From Trematomus loennbergii (lineage: Eukaryota > Chordata > Actinopteri > Perciformes > Nototheniidae): a DNA stretch of 64,000 nt. Under the pieces are notes generated by a model. It was not told the DNA's origin. It made no database searches and saw nothing but the letters and a program-made list of their open reading frames with translations. A program made the position numbers and the translations under genes. The stretch's first letter is position 1, and each line of letters starts with the position of its first letter. Positions 11,107 through 21,760 of this stretch are shown piece after piece. Location: positions 1-64,000 of the forward strand of contig JAAOOA010000362.1 in the NCBI GenBank assembly GCA_012861695.1. The letters are read 5' to 3'.

Positions 11107-11127
11107 TGGTGACCTGCCCGACGTGAT
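11107..11127 (+). promoter_or_regulatory. Retroviral primer-binding site, tRNA-Trp type with 3-nt insertion
   Basis: The 21 bases read TGGTGACC-TGC-CCGACGTGAT. Without the inner TGC this equals the 18-nt complement of the vertebrate tRNA-Trp 3' end including CCA. It sits 2 nt after the inferred LTR end, as expected for a PBS. The insertion would probably hinder priming, which suggests decay. Confidence 0.7.
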
Positions 11128-11455
11128 GAGTGCTTATCTCTAGAAAGGAACACTGACAGCCAGCGGACGGAATTCAGTCCAGGGGGAGGACACCGAGATA
11201 ACCGTTGACAACTAAACCAATGGCCATATACAAAAGGTGAGCAAACACCTGTTTTGACTATCAAAAATCTGTGATTGATTATACTAAAAAATGTAGAGTT
11301 GTCAGCGGCGTTCTCTGTGTTCTTAGTCACGGTGGGAAATACAATACATATTCTAGTTGGGATATTGGGATAGTGCTTAGAGTCAGGTATTCAGTCCTGT
11401 ACCTAAGGCACAAAGTGTTTGTAAGAGGCCCCGCCCTACACTCACTATAAACGAA

Positions 11456-11632
11456 GGCTGCAAGTTTGTAAAAACAGATGGGTTAAATTCCCCGTAAGTC
11501 ATGATAAGATTGATTAATACGGTTGGCTTGTAGTGCTTTAATTAAAGGCTGCGGGGGTGTAAAAAACAGAAGGGTTAAATTCCCCGTAGATCATGATAAG
11601 ATTGATTAATACGGTTACTTTTCGTAGTGCTT
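11456..11632 (+). repeat. Tandem duplication (about 91 bp x 2) in the ERV leader
   Basis: Two adjacent copies share 'gggttaaattccccgta' and 'catgataagattgattaat', and differ by small indels. They lie between the PBS and the inserted transposon. A short inverted pair (cctgaagc / gcttcagg) follows near 11810-11872. A role in packaging or splicing is only a guess. Confidence 0.6.
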
Positions 11633-12056
11633 TAAATGTATAAAATTGCTTTAATTGTTATATTGTGGGTGATACAAGAGGAGAGAGACGCAACCTCCAA
11701 CTAATTATTTGGAACGACCGAATCTCATCACAACTCTTGCTGTGGGGATAATCAGGCTCATTAAACGTGACGATATAGAGATTTTGTTGACTGGGTTCCG
11801 ACTCCTTGCCTGAAGCCGCAATCGCCGTAAGGGGGATGTAGAAGCTTGCTTCAGGAAGTCACGCTATCTGTTGAAATATACATCGCACAATAAAAATCTG
11901 CCTGACTGTATGGGATAAAATGTGTGTAAACCCGCAAACATAATTTAAGAACACCACTCTGTACACAGTACATAGTTAGAAAATAGTAGTACACAGAGAT
12001 AGAATTCACATAGTACAAAGTCTGTATAAGGGAATAGACTCTGTGTGATCTTTTAA

Positions 12057-13207
12057 CCTGTTACACACCATCCCCCCGGTACCGGGCGGATAAACGCGTC
12101 ATTTGCAGGAAACAACGTCTAAGGAATCTTAATATTGAATAAAACTATGAATATTATATCCATGTAACGGGAAGAAACTCAGCTAACTGATCTTTTTAAT
12201 TATTTTTTTCAAAAAAAACCACAATGCTAGCACTCAGCCTCTGAATTAGCCTCGAGCGAAAAAACGTAACCTACAAAGGCACTTAAACTCACTCATAACT
12301 CCCTTATTACTTATCCTAGATGCACAGCCAACCACTCGTTTTTGGTGTCCTGGAGACACTGAATCTGTGTAAAAAACCTCAACACTCAGTGATAAACATT
12401 CGCGACGCTATAAACTAAAGCGTACATCATCACATGTGGAGCTAAGTAGCTAAAAAACGTAAACATGGCTTACCTTGGTCAAAAGTGGTCTTCAATGGCA
12501 TTAAAACGATAAAAAAACGATGCTGCAGTTAATCCATAGGTTCATCCTATGTGTCTGTGACTTCTTTGAAATTATTTCTGATAATCCATAAGCAATAAAA
12601 CGGCTTTTTAATTTCCAAATTCCAGAAGGAGACATTCATCCACTTTGCTTTCGATTTCCACACGCGAAGCGCCCACATTTTTTCTTTACAATGTGTGTGT
12701 ATGTGAGCCTCCCCCTTCGATTCTATTGGCTCTAACGGTCACAAGGGTGTGTCAACCAACCAAATCGACCAAGGGGGCCAGAGATAGGTCAAATCCACCC
12801 AAATGACCCCAGAAGTGGGGGTTTTTGGCTAAATCTCTCTAAAAAGGTCAAATTTCACTTGTTTTGCATCAATCTTGATACAGGGTACTTATTATATGTT
12901 GTACTTTGGATTCCTAAAGCTTTTAGTCTACTAACCAAGCATCCAAGGGTAGTTTTCACTATCTGTAAAAAATAATTTTGGACGGACACTATAATTTACA
13001 GTTTTTACTATGTAAAATCTGAATTTTCTTTAAATAAAAAACATTTATATTGATTCTGACACTTCTACATCCAACTCACAGGTTTATCATTACTTTGAGA
13101 TCAAAGATTATTAATTTAACCCTTTTAGAAGGGAAGATATGGTCATTTGTTCTGGGAATGTCATTTTCGAGCCTGAGACCTGAAAAACAGGCTCAGAGTG
13201 GAACAGG
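12057..13207. mobile_element. piggyBac-like non-autonomous element
   Basis: The termini CCTGTTACAC and GTGGAACAGG form an imperfect inverted repeat, and TTAA flanks both ends (12053-12056, 13208-13211). The 1151-bp interior has no transposase frame. Its minus-strand sequence matches 28515-29677 and 41384-42060, with shared strings such as 'gagcctgtttttcaggt' and 'ctaaaagggttaaattaa'. The TTAA target and CC-starting ends are piggyBac hallmarks. Confidence 0.8.
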
Positions 13208-14107
13208 TTAAGTAAAATCTGTGTAATAATTGAGAGAAAACCATATAAGTACAGTTGAATGGAGAAAAGACTGCTGAACATAGACAGAGAGGAGAAGTTC
13301 ATTCGTGGTCAGCTGCTGCCCTCTGGTGGCGAACAGGGAGTGTTACAATATTCTGAAAAATTACACACTGAAAATTTAGAATTAAAGACAATAATTGTCC
13401 AGTATATTAAATAAATACAAACGAACACGTATCAACATAGTCAGATAATATAAACGAGGTCAATCATGGAAGGAGATTTTGAAAAAATTATATAAGCGTT
13501 CCAATTTCCGGAAGCTTCCGCGAGCAACTGGTCAGGTGCTACCATCTGGTGGCCAATAGGGTGTGGCACAAAACAAACAGACTAATGATAAATTAAGGTT
13601 TGGCTCCATCTGCTGGATATATTGTATATTATATTATTTTTAGAATTTGGACGAGAATAGCAAATAGGTGTCCCAGTACCAGGGAGTCTACTAGAACAGT
13701 GGGGGACCGGCTGACATTTAATGACTGATATATAAGTAATAATAATATATAATATATAGCTGATATTTAATAACTGATATATAAGGCTCGATATTTCTGA
13801 AAATAAGAACACCGTCAACGGCATTCTATTTCAGAAAAAGGGGGGATATACATCAGGCAATATGTATGTGAGATTATTACGTTTTTAAGAGAAATTGATA
13901 CATTTAAAATACTAGCTTTGGTTATTTTTGTTTGTTTTGTTTGTTGCTTTTAAGAGAAATTGATACATTTAAATAATCTAGTTTTGATTATTTTTGTTTT
14001 GTTTTGTTTTGTTTGTTTGTTCCTTTTTTGTTCGGTTTTGTTTTATTTTGTTATATTATTTTTTGTTTTTGTTTATTGTTTTCTGCATAGTCTCTTGTCC
14101 ACACTCC

Positions 14108-14178
14108 AGTCTAGTTGGTGGCGGTAATGCACCTACAAGTTGGTTTGCCAACCGCCAATAAACACTAAAGAAGTAGAA
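14108..14178 (+). repeat. Common fish dispersed repeat fragment
   Basis: The segment 'ggcggtaatgcacctacaag' followed by 'ttggtttgccaaccgccaat' and 'aaacactaaagaag' is a familiar high-copy motif in teleost genomes. That is recognition from memory. It joins AT-rich non-coding DNA to the integrase remnant. Confidence 0.4.
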
Positions 14179-14229
14179 GAGATGAGTTCAAAACCATATT
14201 TCCAGCAACTTAAGGGCTTGGTATGAGAC

Positions 14230-14440
14230 TTCTCCACACAGGTTGCTGACGCCAAAGGGGGACCCGAGAAACACGAGGCCAACACAGCAGAGTTCGTCTG
14301 GCTGAAAGTCATCAGGCCTAAGTGACTCAACCCCAGGTTTTCCGGCCCTACCGAGTGACCCAAAGGACCTCCCATGCCGTCCGCCTAGAAGGAAAGGGAG
14401 ACAACTGGTACCACTGGAGCGAGTGTGCGGTCGGGAAAAA
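14230..14440 (+). pseudogene. Retroviral integrase C-terminal (SH3-like) remnant
   Basis: Two overlapping frames together show the hallmark of a retroviral integrase C-terminus: a VWLKV-type strand, then PYRVTQRTSHAVRLEGK and a W-Y-H-W element before a Cys. In exogenous viruses this domain closes pol and contacts DNA. A stop and a one-base shift separate the two halves, so it is not translatable as one piece. All upstream pol domains are gone. Confidence 0.65.
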
Positions 14441-14490
14441 CACCTGCGAGGACCCTAGACGACATCAGGACAGATCTGGCCCTCGTCAAG

Positions 14491-14713
14491 GCAGTCGACC
14501 CAGGAGGCGCCATCAGCGGACCGGAGGAGGAGGATCGGGAGGACATCTCTCCAGCAGTCGACCCAGGAGGCGCCATCAGCGGGCCGGAGGAGGAGGATCG
14601 GGACATCCCTCCAGCATCGACCCGGAAGCCGCCATCAGCGGGCCGGAGGAGGAGAATCCAGAAGACATCTCTCTAGCAGGCAGCCCAGAAGCCGCCGTCA
14701 GCGGGCTGGGGGG
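14491..14713 (+). repeat. GC-rich 63-bp tandem repeat encoding an acidic 21-residue motif
   Basis: About 3.5 copies, with spacings of 63, 60 and about 62 bp. One frame reads D-P-G-G-A-I-S-G-P-E-E-E-D repeatedly. All periods are near multiples of three, so the plus-strand frame survives across the copies. It lies between the integrase remnant and the env-like ORF. It could be a lineage-specific accessory or linker segment, or just an expanded repeat. Confidence 0.75.
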
Positions 14714-15316
14714 ACAAAGACACGGCAAACCAAGACGGCACAGAGAACTCCACTTCCCGCTGAAACAGGTTGATATAGCCAGGTTGATAAAGCCGGTGTG
14801 GAACTTTGTCTGAACAATCCATTTTTTTGGAGGAACTTTCAACTTTATTTTGATATTCCCATTTGTTTAAGGGATTTGTATTTTTAATATTCCCATTTGT
14901 TTAAGGGATTTGTATTTTTATATCCCCCCATTTAAGGGATTTGTTTATTTTTATTCTACAGAACTATGTGTTAAAGGTTCCAGGAAATATTGAAGGGTTC
15001 TTTTGGGACAGACTACTGACATATGTGGGGACCCACATTTACCATTTAAAAACCTATCGCTTAAAATCAATCACTAACCAAGTTGGGAGTAACTCCTGTT
15101 TTACTTTCCAAATAGGCCCTTTTATCATTACTCAACATCTGGACGAGGGTAGATGTCTATTTAAATACTCCTCGTACTAAAGAGGGTTTTGGCATATCTG
15201 GTCTCAATCTCCCTCAGGGGCACGTTTTGTATTCTGGGGAACCAAGGTACGATCGCATTGGCCATTGGTAATATACGGTTTAAAGATACCAGAAGAATTG
15301 GAGCAACAGCATAATT

Positions 15317-15898
15317 ATGTACGGGCACTGGAGAATGGTAGCGGGCCTGGGCCTCCTACTTACCATTATGGTAACGATAATTTTCATTGTCTGTAAAACT
15401 AATGATGTTCTTTCTCCAACTCTCGCCCCAGAGGAAGAGATAGAAAGGACCAAAAGAGGGACTAGAGTAGCGAGCCTTATGTCTCCAAAAAGAACCTTCA
15501 CTCTCCAAGAAGGTAGCGACGGAATAGTGGACATAGATTTGTGCGCAATCGCCCCATGTTCCAACTATGACAGATCATACTCAGGTTTCGCTAAATATGT
15601 CTGCCTCACCCCAACAGTATGCAATACTCACACCCGAGGATGTAAATGCGAATCCTGGTCTTATGTACTAGTTAACTCTGGTCCGAAAGACTGGGGATAT
15701 ACGCCTAAATTCAAATCAGCAAGGATTGTTGCGTCACTAAAACGTAGAATGAAAGTCATTAGAAAGAACCCTATCTCTCCCTGTGCTAGAGGAAGATGCA
15801 ACCCTGTCTCAATTATCCTAAGAGGGGTTGAGATCGGCGATGCAGGTCTATATATTTTGGCAGCACACGCAGGAAGTGTGGTGTTTGGACACTCATGA
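15317..15898 (+). pseudogene. ERV env-like ORF, 5' part only
   Basis: An open frame of 193 codons. Residues 8-25 form a hydrophobic signal/anchor segment, followed by a basic RTKR cleavage-like motif near residue 45. The ectodomain is Cys-rich and resembles the surface-subunit N-terminus of fish retroviral Env, with an I-D-L-C...C pattern, a Tyr-Val-Cys and a Cys-x-Ser-Trp. The last six codons and the stop come from palindrome DNA. The fusion peptide, heptad repeats and transmembrane anchor of Env are absent, so it cannot be a complete envelope. An upstream open stretch (14941-15180) has a splice-acceptor-like 'ttctacag' and may be leader sequence. Confidence 0.55.
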
Positions 15899-16800
15899 GT
15901 ACAAATGTTCATAATGACAAGCCTAACTTCATATCAATATGGAAGATCATTTGTAAATCCATCTACATTGTTCCTGTCTTTTAATGGAAAGAAATGATCT
16001 GAATCACTGGGCTAAAGCTGCTGCACATTGTCAACTGTTATTGAGCAGTGACCCCTACTGGAGATTTAAGATATTGCACTTTAAAATTCTTCTCATGTAA
16101 TCATCCCATAAGGACTGTGGCAGGTGAAAGACGTTTAAACAAGTAGCTCTCACATAAAAAGGTTATTTTTACACATTGGCTAAATCATTCTTATTTTTGT
16201 ATGGAGTCAATAGAGGGTCAAATGTCTTGTAGCTATGTATCACCATTTCTGTGAGTGAAAACGTTATGAATATATACATTCTGTTATCTATAAATGTGTG
16301 AACAATATTTAAACAAATAGGTTTTCCTATAAGATCTGTAGCTCTGCATCACATTTCGTGAACAAATAAAAACATGTTTGCATAAATCATTTTGATACGT
16401 GCGAGTGCATAAAGAAAATGTCCTCAAAGGTTTTCATTTACATATATGGTTTTACTTATGGAGGACCGAACATGACACAAGTATACATAAATAAATGTAT
16501 GAATAAAAACATAAATAAATACAGGAATAATGAATTTCAGTTTCTTAAATCACTTAATCACTGATTATAATGTTCTTCTTACTTGCAATTCTCTAGCTCA
16601 TTAATGCTCCTGTGCTTACAGTTCCCCACCAGAAATATAATAAACATGCCATTCTTTTCAGTTTATCTTACTCTGATGGCTTACTTGATGATTTAACAGA
16701 TATAATGTTCAATTAAAAGTGAATTGAGAAGCTGAAGACCAAACTTGTCATTACTGGGTGTTGAACCTTAGGTTGCTGCATGTTATATAACAGTTGTACA

Positions 16801-16816
16801 CCTAACCCTAACCCTA
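16801..16816. repeat. Short telomere-like hexamer run beside tRNA-Ile flank
   Basis: Here (cctaac) occurs about three times. At the equivalent places the count is one or two (about 5803, 21163, 22785, 27145). It sits about 100 bp 5' of each tRNA-Ile. It is too short to be a telomere relic by itself. Confidence 0.6.
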
Positions 16817-16908
16817 ACGAGATACCAATCAGGGATATTTACCTTTCGGTTCAGTAGGTTTCGTTGATTACTTGATTCTTTTATCACGTCACTACTATGA
16901 CTACCCAT

Positions 16909-16982
16909 GGCCGGTTAGCTCAGTTGGTTAGAGCGTCGTGCTAATAACGCGAAGGTCGCGGGTTCGATACCCGTACTGGCCA
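16909..16982 (+). tRNA. tRNA-Ile (anticodon AAT), palindrome left arm
   Basis: Same 74-nt sequence as 4454-4527, with anticodon loop CTAATAA, intact A and B boxes and TTTT at the usual distance downstream. Its mirror partner is 26978-27051. Confidence 0.97.
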
Positions 16983-17331
16983 CTGTATGTTTTCTCTCAC
17001 ACGTTGAGTTAGTACAGTGAGTTAGGGGGGAATGCGAATTAAATGAGTAAGTAACTGCAAATAAGTGTCTATCTAAACACGGAATAATTTAATGTGTTAC
17101 AATTATTTCACAATGAAAAATGACATTTACAATATAAATAATTGCATAATAAAGAAAGAATAAAATAAATAAAAACACTAAACCAAATTCAACTAGAAAA
17201 TGCATTTCCTGCAGAAAATGCATGCGAATGCTGTAAACTGTGAACATTTGTGGCTGAATTTAGCCGAAAATGCAGAAAAAGCTGAATATTTTATGAGCTG
17301 AATGGTAGCTGCTTTTAGCTAGAGAGACCAA

Positions 17332-17723
17332 GGGTGTTTCTCAATCGCGAGTAAAGCTGCTTCAGAGCCACTATTTCAAGCATACTACGTCATCGAGTGC
17401 CGCCGAAGTACTGTTCCAATCTCCAGCATACTTGGAAATCTACCGAGCCCGGCGTACTCCGTTTGGCGAAATATCGAGGCTGCACATGAGTAGACTCCGC
17501 GGTCTTCAAATCCCCACAATGCTTTGCGCACGGACCAATTTCCCCAAATCTGTGGCGGAAGATGTAAGGCGGGGCCTCTCATATGACGCACACCTGCACA
17601 CTTGCTAGCGTGTTCCACTCTTCGTTTTCCGAATGCCAGGAAGTATTCTTGACTCGTTTCTGAAGCAAGATGCTCGGCAGACATGTGCTACCAAGCAAGC
17701 GTACTCGCGATTGAGAAACACCC
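17332..17723. mobile_element. MITE with GGGTGTTTCTCAATC termini, left arm
   Basis: A 392-bp full-length copy in the opposite orientation to 4893-5275. CAA/CCAAG flanks are present on both sides. Immediately to the right another terminus of the same family (ggtgtttctcaatcggga) begins but runs into different sequence. Confidence 0.75.
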
Positions 17724-18084
17724 CAAGTCTGTGGGTGTTTCTCAATCGGGAGTACCGACCGGAAGTAGATGGGCGTGACTTCGCCACTCTAAAGAGGGTC
17801 AAATAGAGTGGCGAAGTCACGCCCACCTACTTCCGGGTAACGGGACCTTATTTCGGAAAAATTATGCATTGAAGTCAATGGGGAGAGAAAACTTATCTTT
17901 CGATCCCGTTTGAATTGTGCCATGAATTACACATATGATGTTTGTCAATCTTAAAAAATCATTTCCATGTCAAAAAAGTCAGTTTGTCTTAAAACTGTTG
18001 AAATATAAGACTTTGAAAAATACGCAACTAGAAAGACTACAAATCCCAGAGTCGCGTAAGTGATGTCACAATAGCTAAGATCAG

Positions 18085-18121
18085 CGCCATATAGATATAA
18101 TCTATCTATATGGCGCTGGCT
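18085..18121. repeat. Hairpin inside the long-TIR element
   Basis: A 16-nt stem, cagcgccatatagata / tatctatatggcgctg, surrounds a 5-nt loop. The same hairpin exists in the right arm near 25830-25868. It precedes the THAP ORF start by about 25 bp. Confidence 0.75.
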
Positions 18122-18143
18122 AAGATAATATAACTTTAACAAG

Positions 18144-18260
18144 ATGCCTGTGTGCTTAGTACCAGGTTGTTATCATACCAGCAATGGGTCTTGCTCATTC
18201 TTTCGCTTCCCGTCTGATGAAAGGACTAGGAGTGTCTGGATCAAGCTAGCTAGTAGCTAG
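18144..18260 (+). pseudogene. THAP zinc-finger N-terminal fragment (38 codons)
   Basis: ATG opens M-P-V-C-L-V-P-G-C-Y, then S-F-F-R-F-P-S-D-E, R..VWIKLA. This is the N-terminal half of a THAP (C2CH) finger: M-P-x-C...C, S-F-x-R-F-P, W-I. The distal C-H pair is absent and a stop follows at codon 39. THAP fingers bind DNA in several transposases and in host THAP proteins. Its position inside a TIR element points to a transposase relic. Its mirror copy is 25690-25806. Confidence 0.72.
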
Positions 18261-19217
18261 CACGTTAGTTAGCATTACAGCCGTGTCATTTTTATTAGCC
18301 TTAACATGAAGTAACATGAAGTAACCCAACATGTTAAACAGTAAGAGTAGTAGTCATATTTTGTGAACCCTTTGAATAGTACTGTCACCGGTGTGATCAT
18401 TCTATAATACACAATTTAAGCCCGGGGAGAAATGCTAACGCTAACGCTAGCGATCTTCTCTACTTCATGCTATCTGCACAAATGGTTGACATTAAACATT
18501 AAAACGACCAGGCAGTTCAGAGAGAATCGAAGGCAGGCAGGCAGCTTTGCATGACATTCTTCAGGACGTGTTTCATTGTGGTGATAGTGAGGGTAGCCAA
18601 TCGTTTTGTTGACAGTAGTGACGGCCATCTTGGTGACGTGTGTTGTTGACCAGAGATGTAGTTCATTGAGCGTTTCACACAAACAAAAAGTGTTACTTCA
18701 CAGTTTTACGACACATTTTTGTTTTTTGACTTGCAAAATTATCTTTTAAATTGACAAACGTCATATGTCTAATTCGTGGCACAATTCAAACGGGATCGAA
18801 AGATAATCTTTCTCTCTCCATTGACTTCAATACATAATCTTTCCGAAATAAGGTCCCATGGAGGTCCACCGGAAGGGGAGGGACTTCCACTCTATGTCTT
18901 GGAGCTATATCACTTCTGTGTGTGAAAACGTTATGAATATATTACGGCTGTCAAGTTAACGCGTAGATATCAGAATGTAATATACATTCTGATATCTATA
19001 AATGTGTGAACATTATTTAAATAAATACGTCAGTCCATGGGATGATTATATGAGAAGTATTTTAAAGTGCAATATCTTAAATCTTCAGTAGGGGTCACTG
19101 CTCAATAACAGTTGTAGCCTACACCTAACCTAACGAGATACCAACCAGGAATATTTACCTTTCGGTTCTGTAGGTTTCGTTTATTACTTTGATTACGTCA
19201 CTACTAGGACTACCAAT

Positions 19218-19291
19218 GGCCGGTTAGCTCAGTTGGTTAGAGCGTTGTGCTAATAACGCGAAGGTCGCGGGTTCGATACCCGTACTGGCCA
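19218..19291 (+). tRNA. tRNA-Ile (anticodon AAT) with anticodon-stem variant
   Basis: A 74-nt gene with one change (C to T) at position 28, turning a C-G pair into a U-G wobble. Boxes A and B and the acceptor stem are intact. Its mirror partner at 24661-24733 is degenerate, so this pair marks divergence between arms. Confidence 0.9.
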
Positions 19292-19607
19292 CTGTATGTT
19301 TTCTCTCACATGTAACATTTAACCAGAGTATCAAACGGGGGGGAAAGCAAATTAAATGAGTAAGTAACTGCAAATAAGTGTCTATCTAAACACGGAGTTA
19401 TTTAACGGGTTAAAAGTATTTCTACAAATAAAAAATTACATTTAGGCCTACAATAGAAATAAATGCATAAAGAATAAAATAAATAACACTAATCTAAATA
19501 CAATAACTACATGTATTGCAGTAATGTATGAATGTTGATATACATAATGAAATATTGAAATAAACATAGCTATGTTGAACAGTCGCCATAGCCTTGTTGG
19601 TTGCATG

Positions 19608-19680
19608 TGATCTGAGATGGAAGTGAACCAGTGACCTTCAGGTTGATAGACATCCATTTACCACTTGAGCTAAAGCCACC
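19608..19680 (-). pseudogene. Degenerate tRNA-like sequence, left arm
   Basis: Mirror of 24274-24346. The minus strand reads ggtggctttagctcaagtgg (box A-like), then actggttcacttcc (box B-like). The acceptor and anticodon stems do not pair, so no isotype is assigned. Confidence 0.5.
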
Positions 19681-20400
19681 TATAGAGAATTCAATATCAT
19701 CTTTACAATTGGGCTTCTACAGTCAAAGAACATAATGTGTGTTGAATATAGAAGGTATAAGTAGTGGGAATACAGTGTAAAAAGATCACAACTTGGAATC
19801 CACTCGGATATAGTTTAGTTCTCCAACTAAAGATGGAGAAAGACTGGAGATGAATTTCATAACAATGACAGGTTCGAAACACCCGTTTTCAGTTTTTGGC
19901 CAGCTACAACTGTATTAATACTCATTATTGTCCAATTTCAGAATATTTATTTAGCATGTGATGATCTGCTCAAAGATAGAAGTGCTCTGTGTTTCTCCTT
20001 GCTGTGTACACAAAGATTCCAAATTAAAGGGGGATTGTATTATAGCAATTCAAAGATATTGTTAAAGACACCTCACTACGTACATGTGTTAAAACTTGTC
20101 AGAGGAATTTAAAGTACAATAGTTATGAATGTTGTCGTATCCACAGAATACAAGGCCACCCACCAAACAGCATTGCGTAAAAGATGCATGCCGCTTTAAT
20201 GTGCATTGTGTGCGTAAAGGTACAAATACACTTGAGAAAACGTCACGGCAACAGATGGGCGATCATGCTTTAAAACTATATTAGTGGCCTAGAGGTCTAA
20301 GCATTAAATGAACATACAGCAACCTAAGGTTCAACACCCAGTAATGATGACAAGTTCGGTCTTCAGCTTCTCAATTCACTTTTAATTGAACATTATATCT

Positions 20401-20640
20401 GAGAGGCCCTGCCTTACATTTTCCGCCACAGATTTGGGGAATTGGCAAAGCATTGTGGGGATTTTAAGACCGCGGAGTCTACTCATGTGCAGCCTCGATA
20501 TTTCTCCAAACGGAGTAGGCCGGTCTCGGTAGATTTCCAAGTATGCTGGAGATTGGAACAGTACTTCGGCAGCACTCGATGACGTAGTATGCTTGAAATA
20601 GTGGCTCTGAAGCAGCTTTACTCGCGATTGAGAAACACCC
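20401..20640. mobile_element. Truncated GGGTGTTTCTC MITE, left arm
   Basis: The right half of the MITE ends with the intact 'gattgagaaacaccc' terminus. The left half is replaced at 'attatatct|gagaggccc' by linker sequence, which marks a deletion or rearrangement joint. It is mirrored at 23314-23553. Confidence 0.7.
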
Positions 20641-21006
20641 TTGGTCTCTCTAGCTAAAAGCAGCTACCATTCAGCTAATAAAATATTCAGCTTTTTCTGC
20701 ATTTTCAGCTAAATTCAGCCACAAATGTTCACAGTTTACAGCATTCGCACGCATTTTCTGCAGGAAATGCATTTTCTAGTTGAATTTGGTTTTGTTTTTA
20801 TTTATTTTATTCTTTCTTTATTATGCAATTATTTATATTGTAAATGTCATTTTTCAATTGTGGAAATAATTGTAACACATTAAATGATTCCGTGTTTAGA
20901 TAGACACTTATTTGCAGTTACTTACTCATTTAATTCGCTTTTTCCCCCTCCCGTTTGATACTTTGGTCAAATTGTACTAACTCAACGTGTGAGAGAAAAC
21001 ATACAG

Positions 21007-21071
21007 CGGGTATCGAACCCGCGACCTTCGCGTTATTAGCACGACGCTCTAACCAACTGAGCTAACCGGCC
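21007..21071 (-). pseudogene. tRNA-Ile pseudogene missing the 3' acceptor strand
   Basis: Compared with 5632-5705, ten bases containing the acceptor 3' strand and discriminator are deleted ('acatacagcgggtatcg'). The anticodon and T arm remain. Without the acceptor partner it cannot mature. Exactly the same deletion is present in its mirror at 22881-22945. Confidence 0.9.
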
Positions 21072-21760
21072 ATGTGTAGTCTTAGTAGTGACGTGATAAA
21101 AGAATCAAGTAATAAACTAAACCTACTGAACCGAAAGGTAAATATCCCTGGTTGGTATCTCGTTAGGGTTAGGTGTACAACTGTTATATAACATGCAGCA
21201 ACCTAAGGTTCAACAAGTAATGACAAGTTTGGTCTTCAGCTTCTCAATTCACTTTTAATTGAACATTATATCTGTTAAATCATCAAGTAAGCCATCAGAG
21301 TAAGATAAACTGAAAAGAATGGCATGTTTATTATATTTCTGGTGGGGAACTGTAAGCACAGGAGCATTAATGAGCTGGAGAATTGCAAGTAAGAAGAACA
21401 TTATAATCAGTGATTAAGTGATTTAAGAAACTGAAATTCATTATTCCTGTATTTATTTATGTTTTTATTCATACATTTATTTATGTATACTTGTGTCATG
21501 TTCGGTCCTCCATAATTAAAACCATATATGTAAATGAAAACCCTTGAGGACATTTTCTTTATGCACTCGCACGTATCAAATGATTTATGCAAACATTTTT
21601 TATTTGTTCACGAAATGTGATGCGGAGCTACAGATCTTATAGGAAAACCTATTTGTTTAAATATTGTTCACACATTTATAGAAATCAGAATGTATTATTC
21701 ATAACGTTTTCACACACAGAAATGGTGATACATAGCTACAAGACATTTGACCTCTATGAC

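Larger units (their letters stand above)
10170..15880 (+). mobile_element. Truncated endogenous retrovirus (5' LTR to partial env)
   Basis: A provirus fragment in plus orientation. It contains a 5' LTR (10170-11104), a primer-binding site, an untranslated leader with a tandem duplication, a TTAA-flanked transposon (12057-13207), a short integrase C-terminal remnant, a 21-residue tandem repeat region, and an env-like ORF. Gag, protease, reverse transcriptase and most of integrase are missing. The 3' end is cut at 15880, exactly where the large palindrome begins. No 3' LTR is in the window. The stretch 13212-14100 shows no coding signal. Confidence 0.75.
17804..18894. mobile_element. Long-TIR DNA transposon with THAP remnant, left arm
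   Basis: The ends are TAGAGTGG... on the left and ...CCACTCTA on the right. Inverted terminal regions of about 150-200 bp share 'gggaccttatttcgg', 'ttgaagtcaatgg' and 'gatcccgtttgaattgtg'. It splits the linker sequence gggtcaaa/tgtcttg, which is uninterrupted at 22200-22215, implying a 2-bp AT duplication. Length is 1091 bp. The THAP finger and AT target would suit an ISL2EU- or other THAP-bearing superfamily; I cannot decide which. Confidence 0.7.

Noticed and set aside
15317..15898. Domesticated host envelope gene
   Set aside because: Only the N-terminal part is present and the end is fused to unrelated palindrome DNA, so a functional envelope-derived host protein is unlikely.
16801..16816. 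Interstitial telomere from chromosome fusion
   Set aside because: Only about three hexamers, too short to claim a fusion point.
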